Origin: Candidatus Wolfebacteria bacterium GWA1_42_9
GTDB lineage: Bacteria > Patescibacteriota > Minisyncoccia > UBA6257 > JAGOQP01
Length of the DNA stretch: 16,077 bases
Direction of reading: 5' to 3'
Assembly: GCA_001793775.1 (NCBI GenBank)
Contig: MGIN01000027.1
Location: 36,169 to 52,245, forward strand
Part shown: positions 7,434 through 14,546 of the stretch, piece by piece
How the letters are laid out: every line of letters starts with the position of its first letter
Position numbering within the stretch: the first letter of the stretch is position 1
The notes under the pieces: model-generated
Told to the model about the DNA's origin: nothing
Database searches by the model: none
What the model saw: the letters and a program-made list of their open reading frames with translations, nothing else
Translations under genes and position numbers: made by a program

Positions 7434-8150
7434 TTATATTTTCAAAAAAGAGAATTTCTCGGGGTTTTTTACAAAATCTTTGTAGAGCGGAGTTTTTCCT
7501 AGGGCAATTTTTGGTTGAAAAGGAAGCTTTTTAGAAACCTTAGAAAATTTCTTGTAATTTAGATTCTTTTCAAGAGTTATTTCACCTTTCTTCGTTGTTG
7601 GATACCAAGCGGGACCATGATTTCTTTTAAAAAATAAGTAGTTGGATGATTTTGGTCTACTTGTAAAGATGTTGGCAATTAATAGTGGCTTTTGTGAAGA
7701 AGGGTTGATGGTTATGTGTCCAAACCCAGAGGGAATAAAAACCTTTTCTCCTCCTCTCTTTTCTATAAAATAAGATTTTTTATTCTGGCTGTCTTGGAAA
7801 TAGAAGATAGCATTACCATAGATAACTTGGTAAACCTCCGGCAGTTTTCCTTTGTGAAAATGCCCAATTGTTCGCACTGGTTCTTGGCCGACACCTCCTC
7901 CAAAAATAAGGGTTAAATCATAACGCAAACCCTCTTTTTTAAAGAGAGGAGCATCTTTCAAGAAAGCAACGTTACGGTAAATATAGTACAGAACTTTATT
8001 TTTTGCAAGTCCCCGGCTTTTGAAGAACTCTCTGTGTTTTTTATAATCTTTTTTTTCAAAAGAAGGACGGGTTAGATTCTTACCGAAAATCAAACCTCTG
8101 GAGGTCAGTTTGACGGGGAGACCGGATATTTCTTTCATATTCGCAGGCAT
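7434..8150 (-). CDS. pgi: Cupin-type (archaeal-type) phosphoglucose isomerase
   Basis: A 238-aa cupin that interconverts glucose 6-phosphate and fructose 6-phosphate in the cytoplasm using a bound metal; unrelated in fold to the common bacterial Pgi. The cupin motif RTIGHFHKGKLPEVYQVIYG (93-112) provides His97, His99 and Glu105, and IPSGFGHITINP (139-150) provides His145, the four metal ligands expected from the Pyrococcus-type family (PF06560). RYDLTLIFGG (76-85) is the usual lead-in strand. It is about 50 residues longer than archaeal homologues, with a Lys-rich tail after about 190. Starts at 8150 or 8138 (MKEIS) are both possible; neither has an SD. The gene runs almost directly into tRNA-Leu. 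Assignment by family is good; enzyme activity is inferred from the intact ligands. Confidence 0.87.
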   Translation of the reverse strand: MPANMKEISGLPVKLTSRGLIFGKNLTRPSFEKKDYKKHREFFKSRGLAKNKVLYYIYRNVAFLKDAPLFKKEGLRYDLTLIFGGGVGQEPVRTIGHFHKGKLPEVYQVIYGNAIFYFQDSQNKKSYFIEKRGGEKVFIPSGFGHITINPSSQKPLLIANIFTSRPKSSNYLFFKRNHGPAWYPTTKKGEITLEKNLNYKKFSKVSKKLPFQPKIALGKTPLYKDFVKNPEKFSFLKI

Positions 8151-8195
8151 AAAGTGATTTACATTATTAGAATTAATTTTTGAAAACTGGAAACT

Positions 8196-9866
8196 TTATT
8201 TAAGAACCCTCTTTGTCTTCACATACCACTGGGTGATTTTTTGGAAGCGGTCGCTGGGAAGGGAAATAAGATTAATAATCACCCCTGGGCGACTGGTTTT
8301 GTGGATGTAAAAATATTGAGGAGAGGCCAGAAAGATGGCTGGGGCATCTTCCACAACCTCTCTTTGAATTTGAGCAAGAACCCCCTCCCTTCTTGAGTCA
8401 TCGACAGCTATTTTGCGGGAGGCGATGATTAAATCATCAACTGAACTGTTGTCGTAGAGGGCCAAGTTAAGACCTGGATAAAATTTTTCGCTGGAGTGCC
8501 AGAAGGAAAAAAGATCGGGTTCGCGGGAGACGATATTCCCAAAAAGAAGCACCTGATAATCTCTGGTTTTGATAACTTCGTCGCTGATAGCCGGGGCATC
8601 GTATCTGGTGATCTCCGTTTTAACGCCGATTTCCTCCCAATCTTTTTGGATTTGTTGGGCGACTTTTGTTAAAAGAGGCGTGTCGGGAATTTTGATAGCA
8701 ACAATCAACTCGTACTTTTTATTCTTTTCTGATTTCTCCCAGAGATTGGTTTCCGGATTGCGGGTCCAGCCGTCGGCAGCAATTAAACTTTTGGCTTGCT
8801 CGGGATCATATCGGGTGTTTTCTTCAACTTCGCTGGAATAAGAAGAAAGAATAGGAGGAATCGGTCCTGCCTCCTGGAAGGCATAACCTTCAAATTCCTG
8901 ACTGATGATTAAGGGAACGTTAACTGCCAGTTGGAGAGCTCTTCTGATTTTTAATGAGCCCAAAAAAAGATTAGCGTCCGGATTTAAAAAAAGGGCGTAG
9001 TATTTGGTGGTGGGAATTTTTTCAACGGACGAGTTAATGGATGTCTGGGAAAGAAGCGAATGGTCGGTTGCCAAAAATCCGTCAATTGTTCCTAAATTAT
9101 AAGCCCCAACCAATCCCTCTTCGTTTTCAAAGAAGCGGACGGTAAATTTCTTGAGATAGGGAAGAGAACCGATGGAACGATAAACTGTGTTGGCTTTCAG
9201 ATAATAAGCGGTGATAAAACCATCTTTCTTTTTTTCCATCTGGTCATAGGTAAACGGCCCGTTGGCAAACGGCTCCAGGTTATAAGAGGAGAGTTTGATA
9301 TTGGCTGGAGCGATGTCGGCAAATATTTTTTTGGGGATCGGTCTTAATTTTTCCAGCAAATTTTCAAAAAGAGAATAGGAAGAGGGAAGATCAAAAGAGA
9401 TCTCTCTTTCGCTGATGCGGGAAATTTTAATATATTGCCAATCCGAAAAAAGAGGGGAAAGAGTATCTGGGTTTTGAATGGTTTGGACGGTGAAAATCAG
9501 GTCGTCGCTGGTAAGAGGCGTTTCGTCCTGCCAACGGGCGTTTTCTTTGAGACGCACCGTCCAGTTTTTGAAATCTTTGCTGTGTTTAATGCTTTCGGAC
9601 AGGTCTAAAACATTAGCAAATATGAGAACAACCAAGTCCTCGTCTACCGTTCCCGGTTTGACCAGGACGGGATTAATAAAGGCCGGCTGGCCAACTACCC
9701 CCTCGACAAAACTCCCCCCGCCGTCGGGGGACTGGATTGTTTCTCGATTGATAACTTGGATCAGGAGAGTAATAAAAGAAACAACAAACAAAACAAGAGC
9801 GGCGATAAAAATCAACTTTTCTCTAAAAGAGAGAGATTTGATGGCTAGGATGAGAGATTTAATCAT
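8196..9866 (-). CDS. ABC transporter family-5 solute-binding protein (peptide-type)
   Basis: A 556-aa extracytoplasmic binding protein of the DppA/OppA type (SBP_bac_5). A membrane-anchoring segment IFIAALVLFVVSFITLLI (19-36) has no lipobox Cys after it, so it is probably an uncleaved N-terminal anchor rather than a lipoprotein signal. Family features include the early GVVGQPAFINPVL, the VRLKENARWQDETPLTSDDLIFTV-type block (given in two overlapping parts: VRLKENARWQDETPL and LTSDDLIFTVQTI) and ALQLAVNVPLIISQEFEG. It would deliver peptides or similar solutes to an ABC permease, but no permease or ATPase genes lie beside it here. The gene stands alone between secG and pgi, separated from secG by 175 bp containing a GC-rich hairpin. 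The ligand is unknown. Confidence 0.86.
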   Translation of the reverse strand: MIKSLILAIKSLSFREKLIFIAALVLFVVSFITLLIQVINRETIQSPDGGGSFVEGVVGQPAFINPVLVKPGTVDEDLVVLIFANVLDLSESIKHSKDFKNWTVRLKENARWQDETPLTSDDLIFTVQTIQNPDTLSPLFSDWQYIKISRISEREISFDLPSSYSLFENLLEKLRPIPKKIFADIAPANIKLSSYNLEPFANGPFTYDQMEKKKDGFITAYYLKANTVYRSIGSLPYLKKFTVRFFENEEGLVGAYNLGTIDGFLATDHSLLSQTSINSSVEKIPTTKYYALFLNPDANLFLGSLKIRRALQLAVNVPLIISQEFEGYAFQEAGPIPPILSSYSSEVEENTRYDPEQAKSLIAADGWTRNPETNLWEKSEKNKKYELIVAIKIPDTPLLTKVAQQIQKDWEEIGVKTEITRYDAPAISDEVIKTRDYQVLLFGNIVSREPDLFSFWHSSEKFYPGLNLALYDNSSVDDLIIASRKIAVDDSRREGVLAQIQREVVEDAPAIFLASPQYFYIHKTSRPGVIINLISLPSDRFQKITQWYVKTKRVLK

Positions 9867-9932
9867 GACACGAGAAAGCGTTATGGGGTTTGGTTGTCGT
9901 TGCCCGTATCATTTCGATGTAGTCATCCGGCC

Positions 9933-9976
9933 GCCGGCTTGCTCGCCTCGCTGAAGCTCCGGCGAAGCGAGCCGGC
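9933..9976. repeat. GC-rich hairpin, member of a dispersed structured repeat
   Basis: GCCGGCTTGCT-CGCC (9933-9947) pairs with GGCG-A-AGCGAGCCGGC (9961-9976) through about 15 bp with one bulged A and one G-T pair. The apex reads CGCC-TC-GC-TGAA-GC-TCC-GGCG, nearly the module seen four times in the leader at 14547-15003 (stem, small internal loop starting with T on both sides, GC/GC mini-stem, purine-rich loop). No U-tract follows on either strand. It lies in the 175-bp spacer between secG and the binding-protein gene. Confidence 0.6.
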
Positions 9977-10041
9977 AGGCAAGACAAAAACTTTTTATGA
10001 AACGGGTTGCGACACCTTTAATCCTAAAATACAAAAGGCGT

Positions 10042-10266
10042 TTATTTGATAAGCAGGTTAGCCAGAGAGATAACGGCAAAAAGAATCAAAAAGGCGAGAG
10101 TAGCAAAATAAATCAATCTCTCCAAACCTCTTTTGCGGGGAGCAAAACCACTGGCCTCCGAACCGCCGAAGGCCCCCGAAAGTCCCCCTCCTTTTTCCTG
10201 AAGCAGAACCAAAATAATCAAGACCACCGAGACAACCAACTGGGCAATAGTGATTACTTCCTTCAT
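10042..10266 (-). CDS. secG: Protein translocase subunit SecG
   Basis: A 74-aa membrane protein with two hydrophobic helices (about 5-22 and 51-73) joined by the SecG hallmark LLQEKGGGLSGAFGG (21-35). SecG is the small non-essential subunit of SecYEG that helps SecA-driven preprotein export. Length is typical of short bacterial SecG. It lies 46 bp after the 4-TM protein gene and ahead of the binding-protein gene on the same strand. No SD is evident. The next gene's product is itself membrane-anchored and would use the Sec pathway, but this link is only contextual. Confidence 0.93.
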   Translation of the reverse strand: MKEVITIAQLVVSVVLIILVLLQEKGGGLSGAFGGSEASGFAPRKRGLERLIYFATLAFLILFAVISLANLLIK

Positions 10267-10312
10267 AAAGATTGGGAATTAATTGGAAAAGATATTATAG
10301 AAAAATTTGAAT

Positions 10313-10678
10313 TTAATCGGCGTAAGCTCTCTTGGCGGAGAAGTGAAAGGCAAAATTAGCAATACTGATAATCAAAGTAGCATAGACTAGAGGATAAAGT
10401 CCAGCAATGGTAACACCGGTCACCAGCCAATCTAATGCGTAGAGCACCAGGGCGTTGACGATAATCACCCCCAGACCCAAGGTAATAAAAATAATTGGAG
10501 AAAGAACCAATTTCAAAATCGGCCGGACAAGAAGGTTGATTAGGGTAAAAACGGCAATTACCTCCAAATAAGCCTGCCAGGTCGGCTGGATATCAAAGCC
10601 ACTGACAAAGTAATCGGCTATGGCCAGGGCAATGGCATTAGAGGCCAGAAGGAAGATTAATTTGAAGATGAGTTTCAT
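10313..10678 (-). CDS. 4-TM membrane protein, YvlD / 'phage holin family' (PF04020)
   Basis: A 121-aa integral membrane protein with four hydrophobic helices (about 3-22, 35-52, 60-86, 92-113). NLLVRPILKLVLSPIIFITLGLG (written here as NLLVRPILKLVLSP and IIFITLGLG, 48-70) is the diagnostic block of the YvlD/Mycobact_4TM group, with RPILKL joining helices 2 and 3. Despite the database label 'phage holin family', these are widespread chromosomal proteins and no phage genes surround it. Function is unknown; B. subtilis YvlD is tied to envelope stress, but that cannot be carried over here. The preceding spacer has three ACTAAT copies at 10692, 10710 and 10718. Confidence 0.85.
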   Translation of the reverse strand: MKLIFKLIFLLASNAIALAIADYFVSGFDIQPTWQAYLEVIAVFTLINLLVRPILKLVLSPIIFITLGLGVIIVNALVLYALDWLVTGVTIAGLYPLVYATLIISIANFAFHFSAKRAYAD

Positions 10679-10799
10679 GTGAGGTTTCTCTACTAATTAC
10701 AAATATTGTACTAATATACTAATAATAAGTTAATCTATTCTATCTCTTTTTTGGCGGTTTTTAAAGAGGAGTTAGAATGACTACATATAGTGCCGGCAG

Positions 10800-10844
10800 T
10801 TATCCACATTTGATTTGGACTATTTTTTGACTTTCCGCTATAAT
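10800..10844 (+). promoter_or_regulatory. Promoter of the MscS-like gene with an adjoining DnaA box
   Basis: TTGGAC (10815-10820) - 18 bp - TATAAT (10839-10844) is a good sigma70-type promoter, with a start expected near 10851 and a leader of about 64 nt. A perfect DnaA box TTATCCACA lies at 10800-10808, just upstream of the -35. The rest of the 236-bp spacer shows nothing else. Confidence 0.6.
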
Positions 10845-10914
10845 TAAGGGAAATTCGGACAAACAAAGGTCGATTTATCTTCGTTTTTTAAAAGGTCTAA
10901 TTGGTATAAACAAT

Positions 10915-11598
10915 ATGAGCGCTCAAACTTGGGCTGACGCTTTTGCTCTGCCCCTTCAAAGCACTTGGGAGGTTATCGTTCGCTTTTTGCCTTCTTTAAT
11001 TGGTGCCTTGGTAGTGTTGATTATTGGCTTGTTGGTAGCTTCTCTTCTGAGAGCTTTATTCGAGAAGATTGTCAATCTTTTGAAAATTGATTCTCTTCTG
11101 AAGAAGTTGGGTTTTGAAGCTTTCATGGAAAGGACCGGTTATCATCTCAGCACTGGCCGATTTATCGGCGGACTGATTTACTGGTTCTTTGTGGTAGTGG
11201 TGGTTCTGGCGGTCTCTGATATCTTGGGACTCTGGGGCCTTTCCACTTTCCTCAATGATGTGCTTCTCTACTTCCCTAACGTCATTGCTGCGGTTTTGAT
11301 TTTGTTGGCGGCGTTGGTAGTGGCCAATTTCTTGAGGGGTCTGGTTCGCGGATCGATTATGGGAGCTAGGCTTCACGCCTCTCGTTTCTTGGGAACGTTG
11401 ACTTGGTGGGCGGTGGCGGTTTTTGGATTTTTAGCGGCTCTCATTCAATTGGGAGTGGCTGGAGTTCTGATTCAAACAATTATCACCGGATTCATTGCCA
11501 TGTTGGCTCTGGCCGGCGGCATTGCTTTTGGACTCGGAGGCAAGGATTACGCTGCTCACATGATCGAGAAATTCCGAGATCATACAGAATCAAGATAA
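10915..11598 (+). CDS. MscS-type conserved TM-helix membrane protein
   Basis: A 227-aa membrane protein. An amphipathic start (MSAQTWADAFALPLQ) is followed by FLPSLIGALVVLIIGLLVAS (24-43), and a related second unit YFPNVIAAVLILLAALVVAN (120-139). These are two copies of the 'conserved TM helix' repeat (PF05552) seen in mechanosensitive-channel relatives such as CmpX. About five helices are visible, ending with ALAGGIAFGLGGKDYAAHMIEK (given as ALAGGIAFGLGG and KDYAAHMIEK, 198-219), which resembles the pore-lining helix of MscS. The large cytosolic beta/vestibule domain of true MscS is absent, so channel activity is uncertain. The gene is monocistronic: its own promoter lies upstream and a clear terminator follows. 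No close SD. Confidence 0.83.
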   Translation: MSAQTWADAFALPLQSTWEVIVRFLPSLIGALVVLIIGLLVASLLRALFEKIVNLLKIDSLLKKLGFEAFMERTGYHLSTGRFIGGLIYWFFVVVVVLAVSDILGLWGLSTFLNDVLLYFPNVIAAVLILLAALVVANFLRGLVRGSIMGARLHASRFLGTLTWWAVAVFGFLAALIQLGVAGVLIQTIITGFIAMLALAGGIAFGLGGKDYAAHMIEKFRDHTESR

Positions 11599-11612
11599 GA
11601 TTTTGGTTTAGA

Positions 11613-11651
11613 AAAACTCCCCTGGCTTCTGGTCGGGGGAGTTTTGTTTTT
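11613..11651 (+). terminator. Rho-independent terminator of the MscS-like gene
   Basis: AAAACTCCCC (11613-11622) and GGGGAGTTTT (11636-11645) make a perfect 10-bp stem with a 13-nt loop, followed by GTTTTT. It starts 14 nt after the stop codon. It is the clearest intrinsic terminator in the window. Confidence 0.9.
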
Positions 11652-11669
11652 AAAGAGTTGTCTTGATTA

Positions 11670-13436
11670 ATGTTTAAAATAGATAATAATGGGGATATGA
11701 CAAATCCACTGGAACAAAAACGGGCGGAGAGTGGTAAAAACGAAGGAGAAATAGATTGGAATTATGAAGAATCTATAAATAGCCCAAGATATCTTGAGGC
11801 TGTCAAAAGGGTGAGAGAAAAAGCCAAGAGACAATCCGATAATCCTCAAAATTTTCTCTACTATATAAAGGATTATATGTGGGGAGATTTTTGGATTGCC
11901 TTTGTAGATGAAGAGGAGGAGGACAAATTTATCGGGGCTGTCGAGAATTCCAGTCCAGAAGAATTGGTAAAGTTTGTTAACCAGTTTTCGGAAGAATCTC
12001 AAAATTACGGGTCTGGCACCGATATACTACATTGGGATATTTCTTCCAAGTGCGTTGATGCTGTTGTGGCGAAGTTTTTAGACGTGCTTACCGACGCTAA
12101 GAAAGAAAAAGGAGATGAAGTATATCGCGGACTGTCTAACACTTGGATGCCCTTGGTTTTTGATTTCGTTGAGTATATGAAAAAAACCGGAGCTATTCCC
12201 GACGACTATCAATTACCCGGATATTCTGTTTCTGAAAACAGCAAGGAAACCGATGCCCATCTATACCTAAGATTTAAAGAGCAGTTTTTATTTGTTGAAT
12301 ATCTTAGGAATAATCCGGGGAAAGCCGAAATTTTAGAAAGGTTGTCATTGAAATACGGCCTTGGTTGGGCAAGAGCATTCCTATCTTTAGAACACGACAG
12401 AAAAATGGGAGATAAATTGATTTCTATAGGAAACGAGCTTAGAGACGACGCAGCCAGAGCAATTTTTGATAAATTTAGCGAAATAGTCGGAGCGGCTTGG
12501 GAGATTGAAAAATATCTTAAGGAAAATTTTGGAGAAGAAAAAAGATTTTTTTACGATACAATGGATCGGATAAGTGAGAGTACGATGAGGAGAGGAACTG
12601 ATTTGTTGGCCCGTTTATCAGAAATGCCGCCTGATCAAATTCTGGGTGAGTTGGAAAAGATAAAAACCGAGACGTTGTTATTTCTCTCTTCTTTCAGGGC
12701 TCTTAAAAAGGGCGGACATGGAATTGATTTTGAAACAATTAAGGATATTGAATTCAGATCGGTTGAGGGCGCGGAAATAAGCCCCAAAGACATTGAAAGA
12801 ATGAGGGAAATTTATCGCGGTAATTACGCAAGCCAGCCGGAACTTTGTGAAAAGCTTCTAGAGGTTTTTGATCAGGCGCTAAATAATCCCAAAACCGCTT
12901 TTTATATCTTGCGGTACAAAGGGGAAATCGTCTCTTTTTTGAGATTTGACGAGGGTGAGAAAGAAGATCGCCTGTATCTTGGTTCTGTCAATGTAGCTCC
13001 AGACTTTAGGGGCTCGGCTATAGGGGAGGCGATAATGGAAAAGACGGTGGATATGAAAGCCAAGGAATCGGTTTTGGATGCCGACTGCAATGCTTTGTCC
13101 GATATAGGGGCCCATTATCTGGAAACTGGTTTTGTAGCTGTCAGACTTTACGATTATGCCGGCGTTCCCAGTTTTCAGATAGAGAGAAACGACAGAAAAA
13201 ATTACCCGGGAAAATCTATGTCTAGAAAAGACATGGTGGAAAAGTCTAAAGACCAACCACTTTCTGATTTCGGAGATTTCATCACATCCAGTTCTTTAGA
13301 AAGAAACCCAGAAGCTCTTAATTTTGGGCTTTTGGATAGGGGGTTTGTTTTGTCCAGATATTTTAAAGACGGCCAGAGGTGGTATTGTTTGTTTGAAAAG
13401 AGAAAAGAATTGGAGGTTGAAAGGAAAGCGGCCTAA
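11670..13436 (+). CDS. Large uncharacterised protein with C-terminal GNAT acetyltransferase domain
   Basis: A 588-aa soluble protein. Residues 1-350 are acidic and mostly helical, with no family I recognise. Residues about 360-500 form a GNAT N-acetyltransferase domain: a helical start SPKDIERMREIYRGNYA, strands FYILRYKGEIVSFLRF (411-426), motif A VNVAPDFRGSAIGEAIMEK (440-458) with the acetyl-CoA loop RGSAIG (R/Q-x-x-G-x-G/A type), and a later ETGFVAVRLYDYAG (485-498). A further 90 residues follow, ending in SRYFKDGQRWYCLFEKRK. The domain should transfer an acetyl group from acetyl-CoA; the acceptor is unknown. Start may be 11670 or 11697 (MTNPLEQ); neither has a good SD. The stop lies 4 bp from the stop of the convergent TrmB-like gene, leaving no room for a terminator between them. 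Confidence 0.72.
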   Translation: MFKIDNNGDMTNPLEQKRAESGKNEGEIDWNYEESINSPRYLEAVKRVREKAKRQSDNPQNFLYYIKDYMWGDFWIAFVDEEEEDKFIGAVENSSPEELVKFVNQFSEESQNYGSGTDILHWDISSKCVDAVVAKFLDVLTDAKKEKGDEVYRGLSNTWMPLVFDFVEYMKKTGAIPDDYQLPGYSVSENSKETDAHLYLRFKEQFLFVEYLRNNPGKAEILERLSLKYGLGWARAFLSLEHDRKMGDKLISIGNELRDDAARAIFDKFSEIVGAAWEIEKYLKENFGEEKRFFYDTMDRISESTMRRGTDLLARLSEMPPDQILGELEKIKTETLLFLSSFRALKKGGHGIDFETIKDIEFRSVEGAEISPKDIERMREIYRGNYASQPELCEKLLEVFDQALNNPKTAFYILRYKGEIVSFLRFDEGEKEDRLYLGSVNVAPDFRGSAIGEAIMEKTVDMKAKESVLDADCNALSDIGAHYLETGFVAVRLYDYAGVPSFQIERNDRKNYPGKSMSRKDMVEKSKDQPLSDFGDFITSSSLERNPEALNFGLLDRGFVLSRYFKDGQRWYCLFEKRKELEVERKAA

Positions 13437-13440
13437 CTTA

Positions 13441-14190
13441 TCAGGATAAAGATTCCCACAATCTCTTGAAGAGCAATTTGTGGGTTTGATATATGTTTTT
13501 ATCGTGGATAATGATGCCCACGATATTTTTTTCAGAAAGAGTCAGGTAGGAAACTTTCTGGTCGTAAATTTGCACGATGGTGTTAAAAGGGTATTGTCCC
13601 GGAAGAATCAGTTTGGTTTCGGTAACGTTGGGATGGTAGTCCTTTATGAATTTTCTAGAAAACGGGGTATCTAAAACTATTCCCCTTTTTTTGATATTAA
13701 GCTTGTCTCTTTTCTCAACATATTCTCTGTTTATTTCAGGAATATATTTCTGAATAGCTTCCAAATCAGCGTAAGTCAAGATTTCTGTTTTGGATGTTAG
13801 AGAATCGTTAAGAATTATTTGGGTTCCAGACATTCCCTCAAAATATTGTATGCCCGGTTTATTTTGAGAAAGATTAAATTTGGAAACAATATCAGGTAAG
13901 TTATTTTCCAGTATGCTTTTAGCGTAAGAAACCTCTGCTAATTTCTTATCAAAATATTCTTTGAGTTTTAGCGGGTGCTCTGGTTTGAACTTGGCCACCC
14001 CGGTTTTGTCGGATTGGGTGATTAAACTGTTTTTCAAAAAATATTTTAGAATATTATAAACAGTACCCCTTTTTATTTTGGTTTTTTTAATAATCAAACC
14101 GGCAGTTGTCTCCCCTTCTTCCAGAAGGAAATTGTAGACACTGGCTTCTTGTTCAGAGAGGCCTATTTTTGTTAGTACATCTTTATTCAT
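13441..14190 (-). CDS. TrmB-family transcriptional regulator
   Basis: A 249-aa DNA-binding protein. Residues 1-70 are the TrmB winged helix-turn-helix (PF01978): KIGLSEQEASVYNFLLEEGE, then TTAGLIIKKTKIKRGTVYNI (28-47), with the wing at LITQSDKTGVAKFKPEHP. A helical linker (75-105), probably a dimerising coiled coil, is followed by an effector-type domain opening with GIQYFEGMSGTQIILND (113-129). In archaea TrmB proteins sense sugars; here the ligand is unknown. The gene faces two tandem promoters across a short divergent region with several palindromes, the usual setting for a regulator of its neighbour. Its promoter appears to give a very short or absent leader (-10 at 14199-14204). This protein is the best local candidate to bind the TGTCA-N8-TGACA repeats. 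Confidence 0.85.
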   Translation of the reverse strand: MNKDVLTKIGLSEQEASVYNFLLEEGETTAGLIIKKTKIKRGTVYNILKYFLKNSLITQSDKTGVAKFKPEHPLKLKEYFDKKLAEVSYAKSILENNLPDIVSKFNLSQNKPGIQYFEGMSGTQIILNDSLTSKTEILTYADLEAIQKYIPEINREYVEKRDKLNIKKRGIVLDTPFSRKFIKDYHPNVTETKLILPGQYPFNTIVQIYDQKVSYLTLSEKNIVGIIIHDKNIYQTHKLLFKRLWESLS

Positions 14191-14198
14191 ATGAGTTT

Positions 14199-14255
14199 AT
14201 TATATCAAACGCGTTTAAAATAGGAAGTTTTGGCTGTTTTAACACGTTGTCGTGT
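14199..14255 (-). promoter_or_regulatory. Promoter/operator region of the TrmB-like gene
   Basis: Read on the minus strand, TATAAT (14204-14199) lies 8 bp before the ATG, implying an almost leaderless mRNA. A perfect palindrome AAACGCGTTT (14207-14216) lies right behind it, where the -10/-35 spacer would be, and ACACG-TTGT-CGTGT (14242-14255) follows farther back. The -35 is poor. These palindromes could serve autoregulation; they do not match the TGTCA/TGACA repeats of the facing promoters. Confidence 0.45.
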
Positions 14256-14259
14256 GTAC

Positions 14260-14305
14260 TTGACAAATAATTTGTAATATGCTATACTGTCAGTAGAAAA
14301 TGACA
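14260..14305 (+). promoter_or_regulatory. Tandem promoter P1 with inverted-repeat operator
   Basis: TTGACA (14260-14265), a 17-bp spacer and TATACT (14283-14288) with the extended element TATGC just ahead. TGTCA (14288-14292) - 8 bp - TGACA (14301-14305) forms an inverted repeat overlapping the -10 end and the expected start near 14295. An ATG at 14300 would open a 13-codon leaderless frame (MTKRISYRTPDTL), which may be chance. P2 repeats this whole arrangement 126 bp downstream. Confidence 0.82.
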
Positions 14306-14385
14306 AAAAGGATTAGTTATAGAACACCAGATACGCTGTAAATATGAGGTTTTAAGCCATTTTCGGAGAAGATAGTCAGAAGCAC

Positions 14386-14431
14386 TTGACAATAAGTAAA
14401 TACTATGCTATACTGTCATCACAGAATGACA
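14386..14431 (+). promoter_or_regulatory. Tandem promoter P2 with inverted-repeat operator
   Basis: TTGACA (14386-14391), a 17-bp spacer and TATACT (14409-14414). TATGCTATACTGTCA is identical to P1, as is the downstream AATGACA. TGTCA (14414-14418) - 8 bp - TGACA (14427-14431) repeats the P1 spacing exactly. The start should fall near 14421. An ATG at 14426 opens a 27-codon basic frame ending at the TAA at 14507-14509; its coding status is uncertain. Confidence 0.82.
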
Positions 14432-14546
14432 CATACGAAAAGCGCGCCTGATAGCAACACGAATGCGCCTACACGAATAAGAAAGAAAATAGCACATTTA
14501 GCACACTAAAATAAACAGTACTTACGGCTGGAAATAAGGAGAGAAA

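Noticed and set aside
10313..10678. Prophage remnant suggested by a 'phage holin family' protein
   Set aside because: PF04020 proteins are common chromosomal membrane proteins, and no other phage gene is present.
10800..10808. Replication origin
   Set aside because: Only one perfect DnaA box; the nearest other candidate (CGTGGATAA near 13503) has a mismatch and lies in a gene; no dnaA/dnaN or AT-rich unwinding cluster.
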